Positions 43,724 through 53,779 of a DNA stretch of 64,000 nt are shown one piece after another. The notes under the pieces were generated by a model. It was not told the origin of the DNA. It ran no database searches and saw only the letters and a list, made by a program, of their open reading frames with translations. Origin of the DNA: Mycobacterium sp. AT1. Its GTDB lineage: Bacteria; Actinomycetota; Actinomycetes; Mycobacteriales; Mycobacteriaceae. The stretch's first letter is position 1; the number at the start of each line of letters is the position of its first letter. Location of the stretch: NCBI RefSeq assembly GCF_002043095.1, contig NZ_MVOC01000023.1, positions 1 through 64,000 on the forward strand. The letters are read 5' to 3'. Both the position numbers and the translations under genes were made by a program.

Positions 43724-45358
43724 GTGAACCCGTCGACGATCCAGGCACGCATCGTCGTCGACGAATTGATCCGCGGCGGTGTCCGAGACGTCGTGCTGTG
43801 TCCTGGTTCGCGCAACGCCCCGTTGGCGTTCGCCCTGCATGACGCGGATCGCGCCGGACGGCTGCGGCTGCACGTGCGCATCGACGAGCGCACCGCGGGG
43901 TTCCTGGCGATCGGGTTGGCTGCCTCCGGCTCGCCGGTGTGCGTGGCGATGACCTCGGGCACCGCGGTCGCCAACCTCGGCCCGGCGGTCGTCGAGGCCA
44001 ACTACGCCCGCGTGCCGCTGGTCGTGCTCAGTGCCAACCGGCCCTATGACCTCCTCGGCACGGGCGCCAACCAGACGATGGAACAGCTCGGCTACTTCGG
44101 CACCCAGGTGCGGGCCACCATCAGCCTCGGATTGGCCGAGGGTGCCACCGAGACGATGGCGGCACTGAACGCCCAGTGGCGGTCCGCGACATGTCGAGTG
44201 TTGGTGGCGGCCAAGGGTTCTCGTAGTGCCAACGCGGGGCCCGTGCAGTTCGACGTCCCGCTGCGCGAGCCGCTGGTACCTGGTGTGGACGAGGCGGGCG
44301 AGTACGCGCCGGCGGGCAGGCCCGACGGGCGGCCGTGGACGTACACGCCACCGGTGACGTTCGACCAACCGTTGGACGTCGACGTCACCCCCGACACGGT
44401 CGTGATCGCCGGACACGGTGCAGGCGTCCATCCCAACCTGGCCGGACTGCCGACGGTCGCGGAACCCACCGCACCGCCGACGGAGAACGCGCTGCACCCG
44501 TTGGCGCTCCCGTCGCTGAAGCCCGAGCAGGTCATCATGTTGGGCCGCCCCACACTGCACCGCGGGGTGTCGGCGCTGCTTGCCGACTCGTCGGTGCCCG
44601 TGTTCGCACTGACCACCGGCCCGCGGTGGCCCGACGTGTCGGGCAACTCGCAGGCGACGGGGACGCGCGCGGTCGTCACGGGGACGCCCGACGAGGGCTG
44701 GCTACGCCGGTGCGCGGACGCCAACGCCCACGCCGTCGCGACGGTGCGCACCCAGCTCAGGGCTCACCCCCTGACCACCGGTCTGCACGTCGCGGCTGCC
44801 GTCGCCGACGGGCTGCGCCCAGGTGACCAGCTGGTGCTCGGCGCCTCCAACCCGGTGCGCGACGCGGCGCTGGTCGGGCTGGACGCCCACGGCATCAAGG
44901 TCCGCTCCAACCGTGGCGTCGCGGGCATCGACGGCACGGTGTCGACGGCGATCGGGGCGGCACTGGCGCATGATCGCGCCGGTGGGGGCCGCACGGTTGC
45001 CCTCATCGGTGACCTGACGTTCGTCCACGACAGCTCCGGACTGTTGATCGGCCCCACCGAACCGATTCCCGAGAACCTGACGATCGTGGTGTCCAACGAC
45101 AACGGCGGCGGCATCTTCGAGTTGCTCGAACAGGGCGACCAGAGGTTCTCCGACGTGTCCTCGCGCGTCTTCGGGACCCCGCACGACGTCGACGTCGGCG
45201 CACTGTGCCGCGCCTATCACGTCGAGTGCAGGCAAGTGGAGCTGGACGGTCTTGCCGCCGAGCTCGACCAACGCGTCGACGGCATGCGCGTTCTGGAGGT
45301 GAAGGCCGACCGCTCGTCGCTACGGGCGCTGCACGCATCGATCAGAGCAGCGCTGTGA
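43724..45358 (+). CDS. menD: SEPHCHC synthase
   Basis: A 544-residue ThDP-dependent enzyme that adds 2-oxoglutarate-derived succinic semialdehyde to isochorismate, the first committed step of menaquinone synthesis. N-terminal [16 protein letters not shown] and [15 protein letters not shown], the [12 protein letters not shown] region and C-terminal ThDP motif [26 protein letters not shown] (GD to N) are plain; it aligns with M. tuberculosis MenD. It lies 12 bases after bpoC. GTG 43724 has only a weak GACAGG. The stop overlaps the next GTG start (GTGA). Confidence 0.93.
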   Translation: MNPSTIQARIVVDELIRGGVRDVVLCPGSRNAPLAFALHDADRAGRLRLHVRIDERTAGFLAIGLAASGSPVCVAMTSGTAVANLGPAVVEANYARVPLVVLSANRPYDLLGTGANQTMEQLGYFGTQVRATISLGLAEGATETMAALNAQWRSATCRVLVAAKGSRSANAGPVQFDVPLREPLVPGVDEAGEYAPAGRPDGRPWTYTPPVTFDQPLDVDVTPDTVVIAGHGAGVHPNLAGLPTVAEPTAPPTENALHPLALPSLKPEQVIMLGRPTLHRGVSALLADSSVPVFALTTGPRWPDVSGNSQATGTRAVVTGTPDEGWLRRCADANAHAVATVRTQLRAHPLTTGLHVAAAVADGLRPGDQLVLGASNPVRDAALVGLDAHGIKVRSNRGVAGIDGTVSTAIGAALAHDRAGGGRTVALIGDLTFVHDSSGLLIGPTEPIPENLTIVVSNDNGGGIFELLEQGDQRFSDVSSRVFGTPHDVDVGALCRAYHVECRQVELDGLAAELDQRVDGMRVLEVKADRSSLRALHASIRAAL

Positions 45359-45903
45359 GGACGGCGGTCGACCAGCTGGTTCGGTACCTGAAGGCGTTGT
45401 GGCAGGGCCTGATTCCGCATCTGTACGGCGATGCCAGCGAGACGCGGGCGCAGCGCATCATCCGCCGGGTGCGGATAGGGGTCGTGATCGTCGCCTGCTT
45501 GGTGACGTTGCAGTCGGTCCTGCTGGTGCTCGGCGCGTGGCGCAACGACCGCCAGATCGAGGCTGACATGGGCGTGGCGGCCGCGGAGGTTCTCGACGCG
45601 GGCCCGCGCCGGTCGACCATCGAATTCGTCACCCCCGACCGCGTCACCTACCGGCCCGAACTCGGCGTGCTGTACCCGTCGGAGTTGGACACCGGCATGC
45701 GGATCTACGTCGAGTACGACAGGTCGAATCCCGATCTCGTTCGCGTGCAAGATCGCAACGCGTCACTGGCGATCATTCCCGCCGCGTCGATCGCGGTGCT
45801 CGGCTGGTTGGCTGCCGCGGCAATCCTCAGTGGGCTGGCGGTCCTACAGCGTCGGCTGGACCGTCAGGACTCCATGACCTTGGTCAGCCAGTCGTCGTCG
45901 TAG
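45355..45903 (+). CDS. DUF3592 membrane protein (Rv0556-like)
   Basis: A 182-residue protein with a membrane helix near the N terminus ([22 protein letters not shown]), a roughly 90-residue extracytoplasmic beta domain ([46 protein letters not shown]) and a second helix ([25 protein letters not shown]). This is the DUF3592 layout; function unknown. The gene overlaps menD by four bases, so it is translated together with it. Its last 40 bases overlap the convergent DsbA-like gene in antisense. Confidence 0.82.
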   Translation: MRTAVDQLVRYLKALWQGLIPHLYGDASETRAQRIIRRVRIGVVIVACLVTLQSVLLVLGAWRNDRQIEADMGVAAAEVLDAGPRRSTIEFVTPDRVTYRPELGVLYPSELDTGMRIYVEYDRSNPDLVRVQDRNASLAIIPAASIAVLGWLAAAAILSGLAVLQRRLDRQDSMTLVSQSSS

Positions 45904-46562
45904 ATGTCGAGCTTTTCACCGGCGTTGAGGTCGAAAACCGTTGGTGTGCCGGTGTTCAGCGGGTCGACCTCGTAGAGGAATTCGAAGTTCGTCGACTCCA
46001 TGTCGGCCAGCTCCGACGAGCTCTTCTCGGTGGCGCCGGATTCGAGTTGGCGTACCTGGAAGCCGGGGACGTCTGCCGCGCGGGCGAAGTCGGCGATCTT
46101 CGAGTCGTCCGGTCCCGTTCCGCCGGGCTCCTGATGTGCCCAGAGTTGTTCGACGAAGTGCTGGAACTGCCTTCCGGTAGTGGCGACTTCCCCGCCCGGG
46201 GTGGCCGCCACGAACATGGCGTTGGCCACCCGGGCGGAGTGGCCGTCGGTGTCGGGGGAGTCGAGGAACGTCATCGGCCGATAGGTGACCGCGAGCTGAC
46301 CCGTGCCGATGTAGTACGCGAACTGGTCGCCGAACTCGTGCTGTAGATCAGCACAGTGGGTGCACTGTGGCTCGGTGTAGATCTCCAGCTGCACGGGTGC
46401 GTCGTCCAGACCGGCGCGGATGCCGAACGAATCGTCGGTCACCGCAACGCGCGGTGGGTTCGGATCGCCCTGGGCGGTGCCGCTGACTGCGCGGGTACAT
46501 CCGCTCACCGCGCCGACGAGTGCGACGGCAGCCACAACGACGACGACGAGCTTGCTTCGCAT
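45864..46562 (-). CDS. Exported DsbA-like/thioredoxin-fold lipoprotein
   Basis: A 232-residue protein with a lipoprotein signal (MRSKLVVVVVAAVALVGAVSGC, lipobox AVSGC) followed by a thioredoxin-fold domain with CxxC in EPQCTHCADL, a helical insertion and a cis-Pro loop TGTPTVFDL. It is the DsbA/DsbG-like disulphide exchange type found in mycobacterial envelopes and would act on secreted proteins at the outer face of the membrane. Start ATG 46562 has CATAAT six bases upstream and no ribosome site; it is divergent from mgtA. The 3' end overlaps the DUF3592 gene by 40 bases. Confidence 0.85.
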   Translation of the reverse strand: MRSKLVVVVVAAVALVGAVSGCTRAVSGTAQGDPNPPRVAVTDDSFGIRAGLDDAPVQLEIYTEPQCTHCADLQHEFGDQFAYYIGTGQLAVTYRPMTFLDSPDTDGHSARVANAMFVAATPGGEVATTGRQFQHFVEQLWAHQEPGGTGPDDSKIADFARAADVPGFQVRQLESGATEKSSSELADMESTNFEFLYEVDPLNTGTPTVFDLNAGEKLDIYDDDWLTKVMES

Positions 46563-46649
46563 TCACGCATTATGAGGTAGTTGACAGTCTTCGCGCGTCG
46601 TATCCCCGCGCGCAACCTCCAGTACAACCGGAGCTGTCAGCCTTCTGGG

Positions 46650-47777
46650 GTGCGCGTTGCAATCGTCGCGGAGTCCTTCCTCCCGAATGTCAACGGAGTC
46701 AGCAACTCGGTACTCCGGGTGATCGAGCATCTCCGCAGGACGGGCCACGAGGCGCTCGTCATCGCTCCGGACACCCCGCACGGTCAGCCGCCCGCCGACC
46801 GGGTCCACGACGGCGTTCGCATCCACCGGGTGCCGTCGAAGATGTTCCCCAAGGTCACCTCGTTACCCCTTGGGGTGCCGCGGCCGCGGATGGTCGGCGT
46901 GCTGCGCGGTTTCCAACCGGACGTGGTCCATCTGGCATCGCCTGCGTTGCTCGGATACGGCGGACTGTTGGCTGCCCGGCACTTGGACGTGCCGACGGTG
47001 GCCGTGTTCCAAACGGACGTCGCGGGTTTCGCCCAGAGCTACGGCGCTGGGGTGATGTCACGGGCGGCGTGGGCGTGGACCCGTCACCTCCACGGCAAGG
47101 CCGACCGGACGCTCGCACCGTCCACGTCGGCGATCGAGAACCTCGTCGCGCATCACGTTCCGCGCGTGCACCATTGGGGTCGAGGGGTCGACGTCACGGG
47201 CTTCGCGCCGTCGGCACGCGACGATGCGCTGCGGTCGGCGTGGTCGCCCGCAGGCAAGCCGATCGTCGGCTTCGTCGGACGGTTGGCACCGGAGAAGCAC
47301 GTCGAGCGGCTCGCGGTCTTGGCCAGACGTGACGACCTTCAGCTGGTCGTCGTCGGTGACGGCGTCGACCGGGGAAAGCTCGAAACGCTCATGCCGTCAG
47401 CGCTTTTCACCGGTGCGCTCTACGGTCGGGAGTTGGCCACCGCGTACGCCAGCATGGACGTATTCGTTCACGCCGGCGAGCACGAGACGTTCTGCCAGGC
47501 CGTCCAGGAGGCGATGGCGTCGGGCGTCCCCGTCGTCGCCCCCGATGCCGGCGGCCCGCGTGACTTGGTGACGCCGATGCACACCGGGCTGCTGTTGGGG
47601 GTCGACGAATTCTCCGACCGGCTGTCCGGTGCCGTCGACCATCTCCTCTCCGAGCGGCAGCGCTATTCGATCGCGGCCAGGCGCAGCGTATTGACTCGCA
47701 CCTGGCCCGCGGTCTGCGATCAGCTCCTCGGCCACTACGAGGAGGTGCTCGGCCGGCGCGGCGCCAAGGCGGCCTGA
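46650..47777 (+). CDS. mgtA: Alpha-mannosyltransferase MgtA (GT4 family)
   Basis: A 375-residue GT-B glycosyltransferase nearly identical in pattern to M. tuberculosis Rv0557 (MgtA, earlier PimB): [41 protein letters not shown], the acceptor-domain [21 protein letters not shown] and the donor site [30 protein letters not shown]. From work on related proteins, it transfers mannose from GDP-mannose to a glucuronosyl-diacylglycerol, for lipomannan-like glycolipids at the membrane. GTG 46650 is the natural start; the gene lies divergent from the DsbA-like gene with TTGACA at 46580. Confidence 0.88.
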   Translation: MRVAIVAESFLPNVNGVSNSVLRVIEHLRRTGHEALVIAPDTPHGQPPADRVHDGVRIHRVPSKMFPKVTSLPLGVPRPRMVGVLRGFQPDVVHLASPALLGYGGLLAARHLDVPTVAVFQTDVAGFAQSYGAGVMSRAAWAWTRHLHGKADRTLAPSTSAIENLVAHHVPRVHHWGRGVDVTGFAPSARDDALRSAWSPAGKPIVGFVGRLAPEKHVERLAVLARRDDLQLVVVGDGVDRGKLETLMPSALFTGALYGRELATAYASMDVFVHAGEHETFCQAVQEAMASGVPVVAPDAGGPRDLVTPMHTGLLLGVDEFSDRLSGAVDHLLSERQRYSIAARRSVLTRTWPAVCDQLLGHYEEVLGRRGAKAA

Positions 47778-47874
47778 CAGACGCCGACCTCCGCTTGACG
47801 ATCGGCTCCCGGAACTGCTTGCGTATCCGCACCGGGCCCGTCCACCACGCGGGCCGCCGACAGGTGGGATACCG

Positions 47875-49203
47875 ATGACGACGTCCAGTCCAGGCTCGAC
47901 GCCGGCCCACGACGGCGTGCAGGGGTCGGTGGTCGTCTGTGCGGTCGCCATCGTGGCGGGTGCCTTCATCGGATTCGTCGGTGGCGCGTTCCGCTGGTGT
48001 CTGGAGCGTGCCGACGCCCTGCGAATCGATCTGTCCGACTGGGCACATCGGCTGGCCGGGCCGGGCTGGCTCGTCCCGATCATCACCACCGCCGTCGGTG
48101 CCGCCCTCGCCGCGTTGGTGGTGCGGTGGCAGCCATTGGCCTCGGGCAGCGGCATCCCGCACGTCGAGGCGGTGTACCGCGGCGACGCCGCACAGCCGGA
48201 GTTGCGGTTGCTTCCCGCCAAGTTCGTCGGCGGGGTGTTGGCGATCGGCTCGGGTCTGGTCCTCGGCCGGGAGGGACCGACCGTGCACATGGGCGCCGCG
48301 ATCGGCGCCGCCGTCGCACGGTGTGCCCGCATCGGGGACGCGACGGTCCGGATGTTGCAGACGGCGGTGGGTGGCGCCGGCCTGGCCGTGGCCTTCAACG
48401 CTCCGATCGGCGGCGTCCTCTTCACCCTCGAGGAGGTGACGAAGGGCTTCCGGCTGCAGACCGTCCTCGCGACGGCCTTCGCAGCCGCCACCGGTGTCGG
48501 CTGTGCACGGCTCGTCGTCGGCGATCACCCCGACTTCGCCGTCCCCGAGGTGAATTCGCCGGGCCTGGGGTGGTTGCCGCTCTTCGTCGTCTTCGGCTTG
48601 GCAACGGGGTGTCTCGGTGTCTTCTACAACCGACTGGTGTTGGGCTTCGTCGACCACGTGAGGCTGGTGCCCCGGATACCGACGGTCGCGAAGGCCGCCG
48701 TCATCGGGGCGGTGATCGGCCTGCTGATGTTCGTGCAACCGTTGGCCACGGGCGGCGGTGACGACCTGACCCAGTCGATCCTCGGCGGACGGAGTCTGGA
48801 GCTCTCCGTCATCGTCGGCTTCCTGGCGTTGCGGTTCCTTGCCGGTCCGCTGTCCTACGCCGCGGCCGTCCCCGGAGGGTTGTTCGCGCCGCTGCTGGCC
48901 GTCGGAACGCTGTGGGGCGTGCTGTTCTCCGGCTGCTTCGACGCCGTCTGGCCGGGAAGCCATGCGTCTCTGGCGGTTCCGATGGCGATCGTCGGGATGT
49001 CGGCGTTCTTCGCCGCCACGGTCCGGGCACCGGTGACGGGGATCGTGCTCGTCGTGGAGATGACGGCCACGACGTCGGTGCTGGTGCCGATGCTGGCGGC
49101 GACCGCCGCAGCCGTGCTGGCGGCCGAGCTGCTGGGGTCGCCGCCGATCTACGACAGCCTGCGCGAGCGGATGCCTGCCGAACCCGGCAAGGATTTGGTA
49201 TAG
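47875..49203 (+). CDS. ClC-family chloride channel/transporter
   Basis: A 442-residue ClC protein. The selectivity motifs GSGIPHVEAVY, GREGPTVHMGAAIG (with the gating Glu of GREGP) and GGLFAPLLAVGTLWG are intact and about ten to twelve helices fold around them. The proton-glutamate position of exchangers is not resolved by eye, so channel versus H+/Cl- exchanger cannot be settled. No cytoplasmic CBS domain is present, unlike eukaryotic members. A TGGGATACC precedes ATG 47875 with weak AGGTGG. The 3' end lies two bases before the stop of the convergent SDR gene. Confidence 0.9.
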   Translation: MTTSSPGSTPAHDGVQGSVVVCAVAIVAGAFIGFVGGAFRWCLERADALRIDLSDWAHRLAGPGWLVPIITTAVGAALAALVVRWQPLASGSGIPHVEAVYRGDAAQPELRLLPAKFVGGVLAIGSGLVLGREGPTVHMGAAIGAAVARCARIGDATVRMLQTAVGGAGLAVAFNAPIGGVLFTLEEVTKGFRLQTVLATAFAAATGVGCARLVVGDHPDFAVPEVNSPGLGWLPLFVVFGLATGCLGVFYNRLVLGFVDHVRLVPRIPTVAKAAVIGAVIGLLMFVQPLATGGGDDLTQSILGGRSLELSVIVGFLALRFLAGPLSYAAAVPGGLFAPLLAVGTLWGVLFSGCFDAVWPGSHASLAVPMAIVGMSAFFAATVRAPVTGIVLVVEMTATTSVLVPMLAATAAAVLAAELLGSPPIYDSLRERMPAEPGKDLV

Positions 49204-49204
49204 C

Positions 49205-50029
49205 TCACCCCTGCGCGAGTTCGGCGACCGGCTGCCATTCCTCCCACGTCTTGATGCGGCTCTCGTAGTCGGCCTTGGCCAGCTGAATCGGCAAGCTGCC
49301 GAAGAAGACTCGCAACGGCGGCTTCTCGGCGTCGACGACCTTCAGGATCGCCGCGGCCGACGCCTTCGGGTCACCGGACGCCGAGGTCCGCTGCGCGCGG
49401 GCCTTCCTGGCGGCCTCGTGTACCTCGGCGTAGTCGGCGATCTCCTCGGCGTGCTTGGCCGACGATCCCGCCCAGTCGGTGGAGAAGCCGCCCGGCTCGA
49501 CGAGCGTCACGTGGACGCCGAACGGCTCGACCTCCTGCGCCAGGGACTGCGAGAAGCCCTCCAGCGCCCACTTGGAGGCGTGGTACATGCCGACGTTCTG
49601 GAACGCGGTGATGCCGCCGATCGAGGACACCTGAATGACGTGGCCGCTGCGCTGCGCCCGCAGGAACGGCAGGGCGGCCTGGGTGACCCACAGCGCACCG
49701 AACACGTTGGTTTCGATCTGGTCGCGCGCCTCGGCCTCGGAGAGCTCCTCGATGAAGCCGAACTGGCCGTAGCCCGCGTTGTTCACGACGACGTCGAGGC
49801 GCCCGAAGTGTTCGTGGGCCCGTTGCACGGCGGCGAAGTCGGCGGAGCGGTCGGTCACGTCCAACGCGATGGGCAGCAGTGCGTCGCCGTACTTCTCGGT
49901 CAGGTCGTCGAGCGTCGAGGTGTCGCGGGCGGTCGCGGCGACCTTGTCACCTCGCTCGAGGGCGGCGATCGCCCACTCCCGGCCGAAGCCTCGCGACGTA
50001 CCGGTGATGAACCACACCTTCTCGGCCAT
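49205..50029 (-). CDS. Short-chain dehydrogenase/reductase
   Basis: A 274-residue SDR with NAD(P) motif ITGTSRGFG (8-16), VVVNNAGYG, catalytic Ser in QVSSIGG, and YHASKWALEGFSQSLA with the active-site Tyr-Lys. Typical of oxidoreductases acting on ketones or alcohols of unknown kind. It has a strong AAGGAGAG ribosome site, in contrast to the leaderless genes nearby. It is divergent from menG, with a palindromic repeat in the gap. Confidence 0.86.
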   Translation of the reverse strand: MAEKVWFITGTSRGFGREWAIAALERGDKVAATARDTSTLDDLTEKYGDALLPIALDVTDRSADFAAVQRAHEHFGRLDVVVNNAGYGQFGFIEELSEAEARDQIETNVFGALWVTQAALPFLRAQRSGHVIQVSSIGGITAFQNVGMYHASKWALEGFSQSLAQEVEPFGVHVTLVEPGGFSTDWAGSSAKHAEEIADYAEVHEAARKARAQRTSASGDPKASAAAILKVVDAEKPPLRVFFGSLPIQLAKADYESRIKTWEEWQPVAELAQG

Positions 50030-50048
50030 GCCTTCTCTCCTTTTCTCC

Positions 50049-50107
50049 GCGAGCAGACGTATACGGCCCTGAATCTGCGCGATCGAGGGCCCTTTGCGTC
50101 TCCTCGC
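50049..50107. repeat. Palindromic repeat, family I, copy 2
   Basis: Ends GCGAGCAGACG and CGTCTCCTCGC (one mismatch) with inner GGCCCT and AGGGCC. It matches the reverse complement of 34170-34236 over GGCCCTGAAT, TGCGC and GAGGGCCCTTTGCG. It sits between divergent genes, so it is not a simple terminator here. Confidence 0.55.
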
Positions 50108-50173
50108 CCGGGGTCTCGACTCGTACCAACGTTTCATCCGGTTACCCATTCCCGGGACACGCACATTCACAGG

Positions 50174-50179
50174 TAGCGT
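50174..50179 (+). promoter_or_regulatory. -10 box of menG (leaderless start)
   Basis: TAGCGT, seven bases, GTG 50187, and no ribosome site. Confidence 0.5.
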
Positions 50180-50186
50180 CGGTGGC

Positions 50187-50873
50187 GTGAGCCGCGCGAC
50201 GTTGGAGAAGAACCCCCAGGAAGTGGCGTCGATGTTCGACGGCGTCGCCCGTCGCTACGACATCACCAACACGGTGCTGTCGCTGGGGCAGGACCGCTAC
50301 TGGCGGCGTGCGACGCGGGCCGCGCTGGACATCGGCCCCGGCGACGCGGTCCTCGACCTCGCGGCAGGGACGGCCGTGTCGACCGTCGAGCTCGGTCAGT
50401 CCGGGGCGTGGTGCGTGGCGGCGGACTTCTCGGTGGGCATGCTCGCCGCCGGCGCGGATCGCCAGGTGCCCAAGGTGGCCGGCGACGCGACGAAGCTGCC
50501 GTTCGCCGACGGCGTCTTCGACGCGGTGACCATCAGCTTCGGGCTGCGCAACATCGTCGACCACGTCGAGGGGCTTCGCGAGATGGCGCGGGTGACCCGC
50601 CCCGGCGGCCGGTTGGTCGTGTGCGAGTTCTCCACGCCGACGAACCCGTTGTTCGGCACGGCGTACAAGGAGTACCTGATGCGGGCGCTGCCGTCGGCGG
50701 CTCGCGCGGTGTCGAGCAATCCCGACGCCTACGTCTATCTCGCGGAGTCGATCCGGGCCTGGCCGGATCAGGCGGCGTTGGCGCGACGGATCGCCGACGC
50801 CGGTTGGTCGGCAGTGCGGTGGCGCAACCTCACCGGCGGCATCGTGGCCCTGCACGCTGCCACCAAGCCCTGA
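50187..50873 (+). CDS. menG: Demethylmenaquinone methyltransferase (UbiE/MenG)
   Basis: A 228-residue SAM-dependent methyltransferase that adds the methyl group in the last core step of menaquinone synthesis. The UbiE signatures [29 protein letters not shown], motif [16 protein letters not shown], and [21 protein letters not shown] match M. tuberculosis Rv0558, as does the C-terminal [18 protein letters not shown]. Start GTG 50187 is probably leaderless. Its stop lies four bases before the stop of the convergent large LuxR-family gene. Confidence 0.92.
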   Translation: MSRATLEKNPQEVASMFDGVARRYDITNTVLSLGQDRYWRRATRAALDIGPGDAVLDLAAGTAVSTVELGQSGAWCVAADFSVGMLAAGADRQVPKVAGDATKLPFADGVFDAVTISFGLRNIVDHVEGLREMARVTRPGGRLVVCEFSTPTNPLFGTAYKEYLMRALPSAARAVSSNPDAYVYLAESIRAWPDQAALARRIADAGWSAVRWRNLTGGIVALHAATKP

Positions 50874-50876
50874 CGG

Positions 50877-53627
50877 TTAGAGCTCACCTGAGGCCAGCAT
50901 CGCCGCGAGTTGGGCGCGCGACCGAATACCGAGCTTGCGGTAGATCTGAGTCAGGTTCGCCTCGACGGTCTTGAGGCTGACGTAGAGCGTCGCCGCGACG
51001 TCGCGGTTCGTCATACCGGAGGTGGCCAGCTCGGCGATCCGCTGTTCGGACGCGGTGAGCGTGGGCTTCTGTGGGGCAGCGACCTTGGTCCGGCCGAGTT
51101 CGTCGCGGGCTCGGGCCGCCCACAGCGCCGCGCCGATCCGCTCGAACTCCCGTAGCGCCTCGGCGAAGGTGTCGGCGGCCGCCTGCTTCAACCGTTGCCG
51201 ACGCTGCACCTGGCCGAGCACCAACAAGGTGCGGGCCCGTTCGAACGGCATCGGCAGCCGATCGTGCTGCGCGAGCGCGTCGGCGAGGGCACGCGCGGCC
51301 TCGTCGAGTTCGCCCTTGGCGGCCAACCACATCGCCCGCCCCCTGGCGCCGGTCGCCAGCAGCCACGGCCGGTCCAGTCGGCGACCGTCGTTCTCCAGCT
51401 GTTCGATCATCGGCTCGGCGTCGTCGGCGCGGCCGGTGGCGATGAGCGCCTCGATCGCATACGGCACGTAGTCGACGTTGCGCATCTCACCGCCGGGCAG
51501 CACCCCGAAGGCGTCGATCAGCGGCTGCAGCGTGGCCCGTGCCTCGGCGTGGTTGCCCACGGACAGTTCGACGAAGCCAAGAACCGTCAGGGCGCGGATC
51601 GCGAGCTGCGGCGTGCCGGTTTCCCTGGCGATCGCAAGCGCCGCGTTGGCGTCGTTGCGGGCGTCGGCTTCCAGCCCCCGGTGGGCGAGGACGGTGGCGC
51701 GGATCGCGAGTGCCACCCCTCGAAGGTTTTGCGTATCAATGTGTTCCGCGCGCTCGATGGCTTCCTCGGCGAGCACCTCCGCGGCGGCGAAGTCGCCGCG
51801 CCACACGTCGGCGAGCGCGGTGTGGGCGTCGAACATCATCACGTCGCTCTCGGCGCCGCGGGCCAGGCAGAGCTGCCGCACGGCGGCCGACTCGGCTCTC
51901 GCCGCCTCGAGTTCACCCGTCCACGCGTGCGTGATCGCCCTGACCGCGCAGGCCCGGAACTGCATGGGGACGTCCGCGTCGAGGTCCTCCAGTTCGAGGG
52001 CGCGTTGCAAGCTGGGTTCGTCGATGCCGTCGCCGCGCGTGCACTTGGTCAGAACCGACATCGCGAGCACTTGGCTGGTCAGCTCGGGCAGCGAGAGATT
52101 CCGGGCTCGTTCCAACGCCTCGTCGGTGCGTGCGACGGCTGCGTTCAGCTGTCCGGAGTACATCAGCGCAAACGACGACAGCAGCAGGATTCGCACGGTC
52201 AGAGCGAGGTCCTCTTCGGCGTCGTTGCACGCTCGGTCGAGCAACTCGATGGCCTCGACCAGGCTGTCGCTGTAAATGCGAATGGCGGCAAGCAGATTCA
52301 GCGCAAAGGCCCGAAGCGACCCCGGCGGAAGTTGGTCGACCGTCGGCACCAGCAGCTCGCCTGCACGTTGAGCCTCTCCGGCGCGGAAGTGGTGGTCGGC
52401 GCAGCGGATCCGACGGTCGGGGGTGTCGCCGCCGAGGTTGATGGCGAGGTCCAAGAGTTCGGCGGCGGCCGCCGGGGCTCCTCGCACGCGGGCGGAGTCT
52501 GCCGCGGTGTCGAGGGCCAGCAGGGTCGCGGGATCCGCGCTGGAGGCGGCAAGCGCCAGGTGGCGTGCGCGCATCTCCGGTTGTTCGACGATCCCGGCCA
52601 GGGCGCGGTGCATCTGGCGGCGGCGGGCGGGTCCCACCACGCTGTAGACGCCGCGGGCGAGTAGCGGATGGGCGAACCTCACCCGGTTGCCCGCGATGTG
52701 CACGATGCCGTCGGTCTCGGGTACTTCGAGGAGTTCGACGACGCGTTGCGGGGTCTGTTCGGTGACGTCGGCCAGCAGGTCGACCGTCGGCGTGCCGACG
52801 CTGGCCGCGGCCAGCAGGACGGTCTGGGTGTTCTCGCCGAACTGGTCGAGTCGGGAGCGGACCAGGTCGGCCAACGACCCAGGAAGCGCCGCGTCGGCCA
52901 GGCTCGACTGCCCGTCGATCGCCCGCGCCAGCTCGAGCGCATAGAACGGGTTGCCTCCGGAGAGCTCACTGATTCGGCCGATCGTCGGCCGGGAGAACGA
53001 GCGGCCCAGCTTGCTGGATATGACTTGTCGCAGACCGCTAACACTCAACGGCCCCACCAAGATTCGCTCTACGCCGTCGAGCCGGCTGAGCTTGAGCCAG
53101 TCGGTGCCGTGCAGTCCGTCGTCCCCTGTTCGTTCCGTGGCGAGCACCCCGACGGCGCCCTTGAGCCGACGGCTGGCGAACGCGACGACCGCCTGGCTCG
53201 AGGAGTCGAGCCACTGCACGTCGTCGAGTGCCACGATGACGGGCGCGTCGGCGGCGAGCCGGTCCAGCAGCGTCAGGAACGCCGAGGCGACCACCCGTTC
53301 GTCGGTGACCGGACCGGTTCCGTCACCTTCGAGCAGCACGCGGTCGATTGCCACCCGTTGTAGATGGGGCAGCGTGTCGAGCACCGCGGCGCTGACGGGC
53401 TCGAGCAGGTCGGCGAGTACCGCGTAGGTCAGCCCGGACTCGGCTTGGCCACCGCGGGCCGACAACACCTGAAAACCGTTGTCCCTGGCCTGTTCCAGCG
53501 CACCGAGCCACAGCGTGGTCTTGCCGATGCCTGCTTCGCCGCCGATGACGAGCGCCGACGGTCGTGTCGCCGTGGACTCCAGAAATGCAGTCACCGCACG
53601 CGTCTCGGCCGTCCGTAAGCGCACCAC
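50877..53627 (-). CDS. LuxR-family regulator with AAA ATPase domain (LAL/MalT type)
   Basis: A 916-residue regulator. The N-terminal ATPase has Walker A GGEAGIGKTTLW (about 29-40) and Walker B PVIVALDDVQWLD, then a long alpha-helical TPR-like middle, and a C-terminal LuxR helix-turn-helix, LTASEQRIAELATSGMTNRDVAATLYVSLKTVEANLTQIYRKLGI. Such large ATP-binding regulators (LAL) activate catabolic or secondary genes on binding a ligand. No M. tuberculosis counterpart is recalled at this locus. Start is GTG GTG at 53627. An inverted repeat 76-106 bases upstream may be its operator. Confidence 0.87.
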   Translation of the reverse strand: MVRLRTAETRAVTAFLESTATRPSALVIGGEAGIGKTTLWLGALEQARDNGFQVLSARGGQAESGLTYAVLADLLEPVSAAVLDTLPHLQRVAIDRVLLEGDGTGPVTDERVVASAFLTLLDRLAADAPVIVALDDVQWLDSSSQAVVAFASRRLKGAVGVLATERTGDDGLHGTDWLKLSRLDGVERILVGPLSVSGLRQVISSKLGRSFSRPTIGRISELSGGNPFYALELARAIDGQSSLADAALPGSLADLVRSRLDQFGENTQTVLLAAASVGTPTVDLLADVTEQTPQRVVELLEVPETDGIVHIAGNRVRFAHPLLARGVYSVVGPARRRQMHRALAGIVEQPEMRARHLALAASSADPATLLALDTAADSARVRGAPAAAAELLDLAINLGGDTPDRRIRCADHHFRAGEAQRAGELLVPTVDQLPPGSLRAFALNLLAAIRIYSDSLVEAIELLDRACNDAEEDLALTVRILLLSSFALMYSGQLNAAVARTDEALERARNLSLPELTSQVLAMSVLTKCTRGDGIDEPSLQRALELEDLDADVPMQFRACAVRAITHAWTGELEAARAESAAVRQLCLARGAESDVMMFDAHTALADVWRGDFAAAEVLAEEAIERAEHIDTQNLRGVALAIRATVLAHRGLEADARNDANAALAIARETGTPQLAIRALTVLGFVELSVGNHAEARATLQPLIDAFGVLPGGEMRNVDYVPYAIEALIATGRADDAEPMIEQLENDGRRLDRPWLLATGARGRAMWLAAKGELDEAARALADALAQHDRLPMPFERARTLLVLGQVQRRQRLKQAAADTFAEALREFERIGAALWAARARDELGRTKVAAPQKPTLTASEQRIAELATSGMTNRDVAATLYVSLKTVEANLTQIYRKLGIRSRAQLAAMLASGEL

Positions 53628-53702
53628 CTATTGGGCCCCCCGTCGTCGGAATTCGCCCCTGGTCGCCTGTAGCCGCTTTGGGCAAACGGCAAACCGATTA
53701 TT

Positions 53703-53733
53703 GCTTACGTCACCGTAGATTTAACACGTAAGC
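53703..53733. promoter_or_regulatory. Inverted repeat upstream of LuxR-family gene
   Basis: GCTTACGT and ACGTAAGC form a perfect 8-bp inverted repeat separated by 15 bases, in an AT-rich patch; AATAAT on the minus strand just downstream could be the -10 box. It suits an operator that lies against the promoter. Confidence 0.45.
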
Positions 53734-53779
53734 GGTACAAACCCGCAGCGGCAACTTTGGCAAACACGTTGCACTCTGC

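Noticed and set aside
46580-46600. TTGACA before mgtA as a -35 box.
   Set aside because: The only -10-like TATCCC is 14 bases away, too close; no convincing box lies at 16-19 bases.
47782-47860. Possible third copy of palindromic family II before the ClC gene.
   Set aside because: Only GCCGACCTCCGC and GGCTCCCGG are shared; the second arm is lost, so it is not annotated.
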